Assembly (NCBI GenBank): GCA_030581615.1
Contig: JAKTTT010000046.1
Span: forward strand, 1 to 64,000
Source of the DNA: Alloascoidea africana
Taxonomy: Eukaryota; Ascomycota; Alloascoideomycetes; Alloascoideales; Alloascoideaceae
Direction: 5' to 3'
DNA: 64,000 nucleotides
Below, piece by piece: positions 54,125 to 63,721 of the stretch (position 1 is its first letter; each line of letters begins with the position of its first letter). The translations under genes and the position numbers were made by a program. Below the pieces are notes generated by a model, which was given only the letters and a program-made list of their open reading frames with translations, made no database searches and was not told the DNA's origin.

Positions 54125-55134
54125 TTACTCTTTTAGTGATTGTGATGACACCTGTTCGAATAACGCAATCAAAGTGTCATAAAACTTTCCTCCCAAAAAC
54201 GCCAAAATAATCAAAACTAGAGTTAACACGATGGGAACTCCTGTTGTTCCCTCGGTTCTAGAAACGGCTGTTGATGTGCCTTTCTTTGATTTTTTGCCCC
54301 TTGACCGATTTCCTTCATCTTCTTCAGTGGGAGAAGGTATAGTCTGAACCTTGTTTGCCTCTAATCTTTTATCTAAAGCATCAATCTCATCTTGTGCCTT
54401 TTTCAACTCTGGAATCGGCTTGGCGGGCTTTTCAGTTGCATCATAAGGGGAATCTGGAAGTCCACTACCTGCAGCGGCATATGGGGTGGATTGAACAGAT
54501 AGATTTCTACCGTGTCCATGTTTACCTTCTGAAGGTGAAAGGATATCTCCATTAGTTACACTGGAACGTCCATGCCCCGAAAGATCAACAACGTCCTCCT
54601 GGCCATCAAAACGATACACGACCCGGACTTTTCTGTTCACGATATCCTTCTTGTGTCTCGCCTCCAGATCTTTCCAGATCTTTGAAATTGGCTCTTCGGG
54701 TTCCGGATCATCAATTGGAATCGTCACCAACAGGAACTTATCTCGGCATTTGAAGCCTGGTTCAGGCTCAGCTTTCAGTCCTTGCAGAATTACTAAGCGC
54801 TGGAATTGTTAGAGATAGTACTAGGACTAAACCAACGATTATAGAACGTACCAGACACATCGATAGTCTCGCCAGGTTTAATTATAGACGCATTTGGGCG
54901 AACACAGTATCTGTGTTGGTGAGGTCAGTCATCCAGATCTGTTCAATTTGTTTTGTTTTGTTTTGTTTTGCAACCAACTTACGTCTTTGGGGCCGTTGTT
55001 TTGACTTTATAGGCAAGCGAAGTACGCGAAATATTCTTCAATCGCAGGGTTTCCGTTGAAGGCTCGACAAACGGCGCTTTATAAAGATAATTAGAAAAGG
55101 TTCTGGATATACTAGAAAAGTCGTTTCGTGTCAT
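54125..55134 (-). CDS. SCS2: VAP-family ER membrane protein Scs2
   Basis: Exons 54983-55134, 54852-54910 and 54125-54792 encode 292 aa. The MSP domain assembles as YLYKAPFVEPSTETLRLKN, AYKVKTTAPK-TYCVRPNASIIKPGE, then TIDVS-VILQGLKAEPE and GFKCRDKFLLVTIPI. This includes the KVKTTAP and CVRPN surface that binds FFAT motifs. A Pro/Ser-rich linker, a short coiled coil (LKKAQDEIDALDKRLE) and a C-terminal anchor (VPIVLTLVLIILAFLGGKF) follow. Scs2 tethers the ER to the plasma membrane and binds Opi1 and lipid-transfer proteins. Intron 1 (72 nt) has a TTTTG/CAAAA repeat. Intron 2 (59 nt) skips a CAG just after its CTAAC branch for the next TAG. Confidence 0.9.
54949..54970 (+). repeat. TTTTG pentanucleotide repeat in SCS2 intron 1
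   Basis: Four TTTTG units in tandem, with a partial fifth, lie inside the first SCS2 intron; in the transcript they read CAAAA. Confidence 0.75.
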
Positions 55135-55814
55135 CTTGCAGAGGAGGCTGGCTGAACTTTCGAGTTATCCAACCGTAGTTTAATCAATAGACGGACCGCA
55201 TCATAGTTTGTACTAAACTTGTGTTATCAAAGATTGATGGCCAAGTATGTCGTCGTGAGTGCCAACGGGATCCGGAGATATCCATCACCAGACCAGAATG
55301 CCAACAGTTGTGAAATGCTCATGCCCATAAACACCACCATCACTTCTCACAGACAAGCCCAGCCAGTAAAACTCCAGTTGCTGGAAAAGCCACACCAGTA
55401 ATCAGAAATTGTAGCCTTCAAGCGTAAACCATTGTGATTGCCAATTTTTTTTTAAAAAAAGAAAAACTGTGGTTCTCAATTTTGTCGGAGCCTCATACAA
55501 CCAAGAGTGACAAAAGGACACCAAAATAAACAAACATACAGTGAAATTCCAAAACCGTAGGAGAAACTTCCATCTTTATGGTCCAATAGTGTATCTCTTT
55601 TTTATTGAATGTATCTACTAGGGGCGCGTCCGATGGCGTTTTCAAAGAAAGTTCCACTTCTAAAGAAAGAGTGTGTTTGTGATAGTTGATAGCACCAGAC
55701 AGTGAAGGAGGGGTGTATGGGTTTACAAGCGTTTGGTAGTGTGTGTGTCACGTGCACTTCCCAATATAAGAAAGGGGGCCATCTCATCTTTCTCTAGTAT
55801 CAAGCACTTTAAAT
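55135..55814. promoter_or_regulatory. Divergent promoter SCS2 / UBX gene
   Basis: 680 bp. A TCACGTGC E-box lies near 55748, about 60 bp before the UBX ATG. Short frames on either strand match nothing. A T/A-rich stretch lies at 55445-55465. Confidence 0.45.
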
Positions 55815-56896
55815 ATGTCGGAATTGGCAGAAACGAGGTCGATGGTGTGTATTATTTATCGGGTTTTTATTAGAAGTTTTGTTTTTGGTTACAGGCGATG
55901 TTTTATTTTTCTATTGGTAATCAGACCTTGTTCTAACCTTGCTGGTACACAGCTTACGGAGATGGGGTTTTCCCCGGCCAAGATTGAAAGAGCTATTAGA
56001 AACACTGATGGCCAGTTAGAAAATGCTATTGCGTGGATTGAAGAGCATGAAAACCAAGAGGGAGAAGAAGGCGGTGACAAACTTAACTTGGCGGAAAATC
56101 CAGATGATGGATTTAAGCACGAGGAGGGATCTAAGGAAGAGGTATGAAAAGAGCTTTTGTAGAACTATTGAGTGTTTGTGACTAACCGGAGGATATAATG
56201 GTATAGGACAATGAACAACAGGAGCCTCCGAAACCCATATCAGAGGAGGAGAAAAAATCCAAGTTAGATGTTCTCAGAGCAAAAGCTGCTGAAAGACGAA
56301 AGGAAGCAGAGCGACAAGACAGGATTGAAAAGTTAAAGAACGAAAAGATCAACAAGAAAAAGGGAAGAGAGCTTGCGGATCATATGGACGAACTCAAGAA
56401 AAGTGAGGCTATCAAGGAGGCCGCCAAACGGAGAAAAGCAGCTCAAGAAGACAGATTGGCAAAGCAAAGATTAAGGTTGTTGATCGAGGAAGATAAAAAG
56501 AACAGGAAGTTGAAGGCAGAGCAGGAAAAGGCAGAAAGACTGGGACTACCGAAACCCCTTGATTTGCCAGTTGCTCAAAGTCCTGAACCATCTTCATCGC
56601 GGAAAACCAGAGCTCCTGTAGTTCGCACAGAGACTAGATTACAATTCCGTCTTCCTCAACCTCCTGCACTTGTTCATACATTCCCTCTTACAGCAAAACT
56701 GTCTGAAGTTGCGGACTTTGTGTATGCGGAAGCATCTACAAGCGGACAATTGTCTACACTGGATTTACCCCTTGGATCACAATCTCTTGTTTTCCAAACT
56801 ACGTTCCCTGTTAAAAAATACGACTCTGCCGTTTTTGACAAGACTCTTGAAGAGTTGGATTTGATCAACGCTGCTGTAATTGTGAAAAAATCATGA
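55815..56896 (+). CDS. UBA-UBX domain protein (UBXN1/SAKS1-like Cdc48 cofactor)
   Basis: Exons 55815-55844, 55953-56141 and 56207-56896 give 302 aa. The UBA domain (LTEMGFSPAKIERAIRNTDG, then AIAWIEEH) binds ubiquitin. A long charged coiled coil (AAERRKEAERQDRIEKLK and similar) follows. The C-terminal UBX beta-grasp fold has TRLQFRLPQPPALVHTFPL, FQTTFPVKKYD and LEELDLINAAVIVKKS; the F-P turn is present as TFPVKKY. This is the UBXN1 architecture, a Cdc48/p97 adaptor. Intron 1 (108 nt, donor GTGTGT, TTCTAAC branch, ACACAG) is a multiple of three with no stop; if retained it would insert a hydrophobic stretch after MSELAETRSM. Intron 2 is 65 nt. Confidence 0.87.
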
Positions 56897-57007
56897 TTGG
56901 CTTCTTTTGCACCAAACGTTTTTTTGTTGTTGTTTCAAAGTATACAATGCCTTCATGGTGATAAAAATAAGGGGTTGAGAAATATACAAAAAACTTTTCT
57001 CTCTATC

Positions 57008-58171
57008 TCAGTCTTTCTTGTAATCGGAATTGCCAATGCCATCTTCCAGGACCAATTCTTTGGCGACAATCCCATCGGCTCTATCTCTTCTGACTCGGCA
57101 ATACAACGATATTTTTTTATCCAGTATAAAGTCGATTAAAACTCTTGACCAGCAGTAATAGCTAGGCAAAGGATCGTAAAACTCGCTGGCAATCTCGTTC
57201 AATCGGTAGAGTCTTGTCCAAGGAATATAGGGGAAATCATGGTGTTCATTGTGTAAACCAACGTTGTAAACAAAAATGTTTAGAGGTCCGTAGTAACTAT
57301 AAGTTTCTGGGGGAGGTATTCCGGTTTTGTTTGACAACGTGGGCGGGCTATCTGGAGGATTTAGAACATAGTGCTCGGATATGAAATGTCCGGCCAACGG
57401 GTGCAACGAACCTGCGAAAAAGCTGCTTAGGATAAAGTAGAAGAGCGAATTCCACCCCCAGTACTTTACAATCAGAACGTCGACAACTAGCTGGAAGATC
57501 ACATTGAGCAGGTGTATAAGGGTGAATTTGATGCTTGTAATGAACATTGGCCGAAGGGCATAGAACAGAATCTGGAAAGTAGCAAAGAAGGCCTTGCCCA
57601 AAACGTTCGACAGGAATATGGCCTCGAACTTGGTCGGCAAATCCGCATCGAGGTCAGTGTCTCCGAGATACTTGTGGTGAAGCTGGTGATAAGGTTGGAA
57701 GCTGGCGCTGTAAGGAATGCCAACGGGCACGTTTGCCCATATTGATAGCAACTTGTTATGGAGAGGTTTTCTAAAGGCGAGGTTATGGGAAAGCTCGTGG
57801 ATGGCCATGAACAGATTCTGGTTTGCCGAAGCACCGATGATATAGGTCCACAGGAAAAACGTCCAGGTAAAGATAGGAGTGTAACGTAGCCTGTAGGCCA
57901 TGAAAAGTTGAAGAAGAACCACACCGCTGACCACGTACTTTGTCAATGGCTCGGGGCCACACAAGCGTGTCACCTCGGGATGGGCTTTGATGATTTCTTT
58001 TCTTCTGGACTTGTGTGGCTCCTCCTGGTATGTCCACAACCAATCGTGGAGCTCGTAGTTTTCGGGTCCGGACTGCTTGATGTCGGCAATGTCCTCCAAA
58101 GACAGGCCCTGGGAAGACTCCATTTTGGGGCTTTTGGACTGCAGAGACTCCACTTGCGTGACAGAGGCCAT
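57008..58171 (-). CDS. Sphingolipid delta-4 desaturase (DEGS family)
   Basis: Single exon, 387 aa from the ATG at 58171 (MASVTQVES). The frame stays open upstream, but those 33 residues do not look like the family. The N-terminal lipid-desaturase segment has NYELHDWLWTYQEEPHKSRR, the family's DFxWxYxxEPH signature. Three histidine boxes follow: HELSHN, HHKYLG (within HQLHHKYLG) and NEHHDF. Between them are membrane segments and a GHFISEHYVL segment. It introduces the 4,5 trans double bond into dihydroceramide in the ER, needed for glucosylceramide. S. cerevisiae lacks this gene; Candida, Komagataella and Yarrowia-type yeasts have it. The C-terminal tail is longer than usual. Confidence 0.93.
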   Translation of the reverse strand: MASVTQVESLQSKSPKMESSQGLSLEDIADIKQSGPENYELHDWLWTYQEEPHKSRRKEIIKAHPEVTRLCGPEPLTKYVVSGVVLLQLFMAYRLRYTPIFTWTFFLWTYIIGASANQNLFMAIHELSHNLAFRKPLHNKLLSIWANVPVGIPYSASFQPYHQLHHKYLGDTDLDADLPTKFEAIFLSNVLGKAFFATFQILFYALRPMFITSIKFTLIHLLNVIFQLVVDVLIVKYWGWNSLFYFILSSFFAGSLHPLAGHFISEHYVLNPPDSPPTLSNKTGIPPPETYSYYGPLNIFVYNVGLHNEHHDFPYIPWTRLYRLNEIASEFYDPLPSYYCWSRVLIDFILDKKISLYCRVRRDRADGIVAKELVLEDGIGNSDYKKD

Positions 58172-58465
58172 TCCGAGAAAATGAGCGGACGCCAGTTGGA
58201 TGGAAAGTACCAGGAGATCCCAGAAGAACGAGCAAAGAGTAGTCTGATCACCGACCCGATGGGTCCCCACTGAAAGACCCGCCCGGGCGGCTCCTGTCGT
58301 CGCTCCCCTCGGGACCGTCTCACGTGCGTTTCACGTGGTACACTCGGTCCCCCCCACCAGTTTTCTCTTACATCCGTTCATCCAGAAACCGGCCCCTCCC
58401 GCTCCAACATTTGCAAACCTTCTTTCGCAGCGAAACAGCACTTTTGTCGACTTTTCCTCCTCGCC
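58172..58465. promoter_or_regulatory. Bidirectional promoter desaturase / EHD3 with paired E-boxes
   Basis: Two CACGTG hexamers lie at 58321-58326 and 58332-58337, 11 bp apart start to start (one helical turn). They are roughly equidistant from both ATGs. CACGTG is the core of bHLH factors such as Cbf1 or Ino2/4. C-rich runs flank them. Confidence 0.55.
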
Positions 58466-60054
58466 ATGTCCCTCGCGCGAGCTCTCCGATCCGGTATAAA
58501 TACCCACGCAGTCCGCCTCCCCACGCCGTTCCGACCTGCTGTTTCGATGCCTCTCCGTGCCAAATTGATCCCTCAGCTGACCCAGGCAAGAGTAAGTACC
58601 GTTCCAGTATCATATATGGCCGCTAGGAGACTCCCGCAAGCTCTGGATACTAACCCCCCTTGGTCTAATTGCAGATGTCTTCCACAGGCCCGTCTTTCGC
58701 ATCCGACCCTGACGATGTGGTCTTCGCTTCGGACCGCTCAGTTCGCTCAATTACTCTGAACAGACCCCGAAAGCTCAACTCTCTCAACTTCAGCATGATC
58801 CAGAAAATCACGCCTCGGCTGGTCGAGTGGGCCAAATCCGACGTTGCTAACATCGTCGTCCTCAAGGGAGCCGGTGGCAGAGCCTTGTGTGCTGGTGGAG
58901 ATGTTGCGGAACTCGCCCAGCTGAACAAACAGGGCCCTGAGGGACAAGATCTATCGGCAACCTACTTCACAGAAGAGTACACTTTGAATTACTTCATTGC
59001 AACCTATCCTAAGCCCTATGTTTCCTTCATGGACGGAATCACAATGGGCGGTGGTGTAGGATTGTCGGTCCATGCCCCCTTTAGAGTAGCAACCGAAAAG
59101 ACAAGAATAGCCATGCCTGAAACCGACATTGGACTGTTCCCCGATGTTGGAACTACTTTTTTCTTGCCCAGATTGGACGGCGCTCTCGGTGCTTATTTGG
59201 CGCTCACTGGTCATAATCTCAGAGGCTTTGACACGTTCACAAGTGGATTCGCTACCCATTATGTCCCGTCAACTCGTCTGGCTGAACTGGAAGCGCGCTT
59301 GGCTACTCTAAAGCCAGAGCTTTCGGAAGGAGACGCTGCTCAGTTCTTTGCAGTTGTTAACAGTGCCATTGAAGAGTTTACGGACCCTCTTCCCCTTGAC
59401 TACAAGTTTGCACTTGGTAACGAAGAGCGAATTTTAATTGATTTGGCTTTTAGTAAGGACTCCATCGAGGATATTATAACTGCTCTGGAGGAAAACGGCT
59501 CTGACTTTGCCAAATCCACCCTCGAAACGCTTTCGAAAAAATCCCCCACGAGTCTCAAAGTCTCTCTGGCACTGCTCAGAAGAGGGGCTACGCTGAGGAT
59601 CTACGATGCCTTCAAGTACGAGAATATTGCCGGCGATGTTTGCAACCACTCGACCGAATTTACAGAGGGCGTTGATGCGAAGCTCATTTCCAAGCCGGCC
59701 CGAATCCCCCAGTGGAACCCCGCAACTCTGGGCGAAGTGACTCAGGAAATCGTTGATAAACATTTGAACAGGCTTCCCAAGACAAAGTTGAAGCCCGTTG
59801 AGAAACTTATAGATCTCAACTTCGACCAATACCCTTACAACATGGGATTGCCAAAGGAGGAGGATGTGAGACAGTACGTCACGGGCGAGGACAACACAAG
59901 CAGAAAGTATGCTTTTACTAAAGACGAAGTCATCAAGCATTTTGTTGGAAAGAGCAAGAACAAGAATGGAGTCCATTGGAAAGTCAACAACATTCTCGAG
60001 AGGAAAACCAAGCCTAATGAGTACGGCGCAGAGTATATTCAATGGGTTGAGTAG
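58466..60054 (+). CDS. EHD3: Mitochondrial 3-hydroxyisobutyryl-CoA hydrolase
   Basis: Exons 58466-58591 and 58675-60054 (83-nt intron, GTAAGT...GCAG) give 501 aa (yeast Ehd3 is 500). Exon 1 is a basic, Ser/Ala-rich presequence (MSLARALRSG). Exon 2 begins with its own ATG (MSSTGPSFASDPDDVVF). The crotonase core has SITLNRPRKLNSLNFSMI, VVLKGAGGRALCAGGDV (oxyanion hole), FMDGITMGGGVGLSVHAPFR with the acidic residue, and AMPETDIGLFPDVG with catalytic Glu and Asp, all present. The HIBCH C-terminal domain ends KTKPNEYGAEYIQW. It acts in valine catabolism. A TATAAATA at 58495-58502 lies inside exon 1, so transcripts may start after it and use Met28 or the exon-2 ATG. Confidence 0.93.
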
Positions 60055-60147
60055 TTCTTGAAAACAAAAAAGGTCTTTTTTTGTTCTGTATATATAAGTA
60101 ACTCTTGTCTAAGCAGAAATACTGGAAGTTGTTGATTGATGCTGATA

Positions 60148-60162
60148 ACCGGGTAACCCGGT
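60148..60162. promoter_or_regulatory. Palindromic Reb1-type site between EHD3 and UBP14
   Basis: ACCGGGTAACCCGGT is a perfect 7-bp inverted repeat around one base and includes CCGGGTAA, the reverse of the Reb1 octamer TTACCCGG. It is followed directly by GAGCAC-CCCA-GTGCTC, a second inverted repeat. It lies 94 bp after the EHD3 stop and 84 bp before the UBP14 ATG, a fitting place for a nucleosome-free region or roadblock terminator. Confidence 0.55.
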
Positions 60163-60245
60163 GGAGCACCCCAGTGCTCGTTTGGAAACAGCTTTTTTGA
60201 CCCTTGCCTGTTGAAATCAAATCGCCACCTCTTTTTTCCCTGAAA

Positions 60246-62701
60246 ATGAAGGCTTGCGAGCATTACAATTCCAATAAACCTTTTTATCCCTCTGTTTATC
60301 AGCCAATATATAAAGATGATAGCACTTTGTCCTTTGACACGCCAGTAAGCTGTTTGTCGGGTTCACTCGTAATGAGCTAGTACTAACTCATTTTGTGAAG
60401 GACTCTCCTTGGGGAATTGACATCTGTCTAGCCTGTTTCAACTCTTTTTCCTCCAATCCATCCATGAATCACACTCAATTCCATATGAAGCTTACAGATC
60501 ATTCGATTTTCTTGAATTTGAAACGTGTTCGAAAACCAAAATCCGTATTCAACGATTTGAACGGTGATGGTGAAAAGGCAAGTAAGATGATGAAGCTCGA
60601 GATCAAGGCTGAAAAAGAGGAAGATATTTATGACACAATTACAACTGTGAAATGTATCAAATGTAATGACACAATTGATGAAACTATTGATCCGTTGCCC
60701 GAAGTGATTCCAGCGATCCTAAACGCGGCATCTTATTCTCGTAAAAATGAAGTTCAGGCATGGGAACAAGAAATTAAAACTTCGAAATTTTCAAATACCC
60801 TTGTGCAATTGGAGTCTCGGAATTTAAAAGATACAAAATTCAAATGTAGCGATTGTGGGCTAGAAGAAAATCTATGGCTGTGCTTGAGTTGTGGGAATAT
60901 CGGTTGTGGTAGAGCACAATTTGGCGGTGTTGGAGGCGAAAGTCATGGTCTTGCACATTACAAAAGCTCAGGGCATCCATTGGCGGTCAAGCTAGGAAGT
61001 TTAGGGGGCAATTCTCAACCTGATGTCTACAGCTATGCTGAAGATGATGAAGTGATTGATACAAACGTCAAAAAACACTTACTTCATTGGGGGATCAACC
61101 TTGATGAAATGGAAAAAACAGAAAAAACAATGATCGAGCTAAACATTGAACAAAATTTAAAATGGCAGTTTAACATGACAAGTGATGAAAGTGGAGAACA
61201 GCTAGTGCCTGTTTTCGGTCCTGGATTAACTGGGTTTAAAAATCTTGGGAACTCATGTTACATGGCATCGGTTTTACAGGTTGTATTTTCCCTAGATCCG
61301 TTTATCAGGAGATATTTTGATCCAACTCTTAATGAACAACTATGGACTATAACAAACACCCCTGCGATGGACTTTGAGACACAATTTAGGAAAATTGCAG
61401 ACGGTCTGTTATCTGGTCGCTATTCGATTCCCGATGACTTCGAAGGCATATACCAGAAGGGGATTGAACCCAGTATGTTCAAGGCATTGGTTGGAGGTGG
61501 ACACAGTGATTTTTCATCCATGCAACAACAGGATGCCTTTGAATATTTGATCTATCTCATTGAAAAGTTCGACTCGTCAATCAAAAAAGATCCATATCCG
61601 AAATGCTTGGCGAATCCAGATGGGTTAAAGCCCGATGAATCGGAAATAGAGGTCGAACCCCCAACAAACATTTTCCGATTCATGACTGAGCAGCGCTTAT
61701 GTTGTCTCGGATGTCAAAGAGTAAGATATACGACCCAGGTAAATGATAGCCTATCCATGACGGTTCCGGCAACTGTGAGCAAGTCTGCCGATCCCGAAGA
61801 TTCAACATCAAAGGATGAGTATAAAGCGGTAAATCTGGAAACAGTTTTCAACCTTTTCATTCAAGATGAGCATATTGATGATTACAATTGTAAAGTATGT
61901 GCATCACCACAAAAAGCAACGAAAACTACAAAATTCAAAACCTTACCTCGTGTATTAATACTAAATGCAAAGAGGTTTAAAATATCCGAGGAAAATGGAT
62001 GGGAACCAATAAAGCTCGAAATTCCTATTTTAGTTCCAGACAAGAAATTTTCATTATCAAACTACATGTCAAGTGGGTTACAACCAAACGAAGAGTTGTT
62101 ACCCGAGGATACCGAAGAGGAAGCCTTTACACCAAATGCGCAGGCTATGGAGATGTTGCAGAGTATGGGATTCCCTGAAGTTAGGTGTATAAGGGGATTG
62201 TACAACACAGGCAACCATGACAATGCAGAGATTGCAATGAACTGGTTATTTGAACATATGGATGATCCAGATATTGATGCTCCGTTTGTCCTTCCCAAAA
62301 AGGGAAAAACTGGTGTTTCGGAAGAATCAATTTCTCAAATCACAGATATGGGATTCGGTCCAAATCAAGCAAGGAAAGCGCTTAGATTGAACAAGGGCAA
62401 AGTTGAACAAGCTTTGGAATGGCTTTTTTCAAATTTGGAGGATCCGGGAGAAGACGAAAACTTTGATCCTAACCCAGAACCAAAAGTTTTTGGATCGGAG
62501 GAAGGAGAAAATGAAGGATTCAAACTGAAAGCGACTATATGCCATAAGGGTCCCAGTGTTAATTCTGGTCATTATGTAAGCTGCATTGAAAAAGATGGAA
62601 ATTGGATTCTTTTCAACGATGAGAAAGTGGTCAAATGTGAGGGTTCGAACCTGAAAAACTTGGTTGAGAACGCTTACATTTATTTCTTTGTCAGATGTTA
62701 A
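60246..62701 (+). CDS. UBP14: Ubiquitin-specific protease Ubp14 (USP5/IsoT)
   Basis: Exons 60246-60344 and 60401-62701 (56-nt intron, TACTAAC branch, GAAG acceptor) give 799 aa (yeast Ubp14 is 781). The join reads STLSFDTP-DSPWGIDICLACF, the start of the family's cryptic N-terminal ZnF. The UBP zinc finger follows: CSDC, CLSCGNIGCGR and HGLAHYKSSGHPLAVKL. The catalytic core has Cys box GFKNLGNSCYMASVLQVVF, QQDAFEYL and His box NSGHYVSCIEKDGNWILFND. Two UBA domains (MLQSMGFPEVRCIRGLYNTG and ITDMGFGPNQARKALRLNKG) are inserted before the His box, as in IsoT. It disassembles free ubiquitin chains, sensing the free C-terminal Gly-Gly through the zinc finger. All catalytic residues are present. Confidence 0.96.
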
Positions 62702-63721
62702 TGGAGCCATACTCTGTCAATTAAATCATTCTAGATTCTATAGAGAGAATTTATAATTGCATACCTCATGAGTAACAATTACTGGATCTGAGCGTTTAAG
62801 AATTTCAGTTGTGTTTTTTTTTTATCGATGTTACTGTTCATCAATATCGAAAGAAGAATCACAGAGCCCGTAGATGCCTAATTCCCTTGTGGATGAGAAC
62901 TACGTTGATTGGCATTTAAACTTGCTAAAATACAGAGCATCAGTTTTCTGATGCTGTCATGTTTTCACAAATAATCAACCCACATTCAATCTCAAGATAG
63001 GTTTACACTTGCAAAACCCACAATTCTCGGTTTTCCGAGATGTTTCCCTCGAAAATGCCTGTTGTGTGGATTGGCTTAGTCTACATAGCTCCTCGGAAGA
63101 AGAAATCGTAGTTTCTCCATTGTTTACACAATCATATTCCGAACAATTATTAATTTTCGTTCAAATTCACAGTATATTTCTCTGCATTCTTGAAAGATAA
63201 GCTTTGAAAGCATCTTATAGCGCTAAACACTGCCCTAAAGGTTCTAATTTTGTAGTTCAAACTAAGTGTCAACCTGCTGATGTACAAAGTGACAGAATAG
63301 TCTTCTTTACTTTTTGTCGATTATTTTAGCATCCTATTGTCATTGGCTTGTTTTATTCCAAGTCTTGCAAGCCTGTATCAGTTTATAGTGGTAGTGATGC
63401 AAAAATGTGTTATAAAAGCCTTTAGGACCTTACCCATGTGCGACAAAATGTAGGGACGCTAAACGGTTTCAAAATATCTAAAATATGCCTTTCTTATAAT
63501 GGTTTATCCTCCTAATTTAGATTTTGAAAGGCCAAAATAGAAAGCAGTGGGTTATATTAATAACTGGTTTATTCGAATATAAAAGGGCCCATTGTCTTTC
63601 AAGACTTAAACCCCCACATTAAATCAATCTCATCCAAACTCATAGTAGCTCTCAGAGATAGCTCTTTACACATAACTATTTCAATTCCAGTTAAAACCGA
63701 AAGAAATCATCACCAACAAAA
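62702..63721. promoter_or_regulatory. UBP14 3' region and promoter of SED1-like gene
   Basis: About one kilobase without a supported gene; the frame at 63009-63200 resembles nothing. TATAAAAG at 63578-63585, a long upstream region and an adenine-rich leader before the ATG fit a strongly regulated cell-wall gene. Confidence 0.5.
63578..63585 (+). promoter_or_regulatory. TATA box of SED1-like gene
   Basis: TATAAAAG lies 144 bp before the ATG, a strong consensus match and at normal yeast distance. Confidence 0.6.

Noticed and set aside
55068-55118. Apparent 51-nt intron in SCS2 exon 1 (GTATAT...AAAG)
   Set aside because: Reading through keeps the frame and gives NYLYKAPFVE, which aligns with the VAP start (VLVYKSPLTE); splicing would remove it.
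57783-58323. Alternative minus and plus frames over the desaturase N-terminus
   Set aside because: The DEGS frame contains all histidine boxes and the family N-terminal signature; the others do not.
62641-62651. GGTTCGAACC-like tRNA B-box
   Set aside because: Lies inside the UBP14 coding sequence with no A-box or cloverleaf around it. A scan by eye for B-box-like strings on both strands found no tRNA gene.
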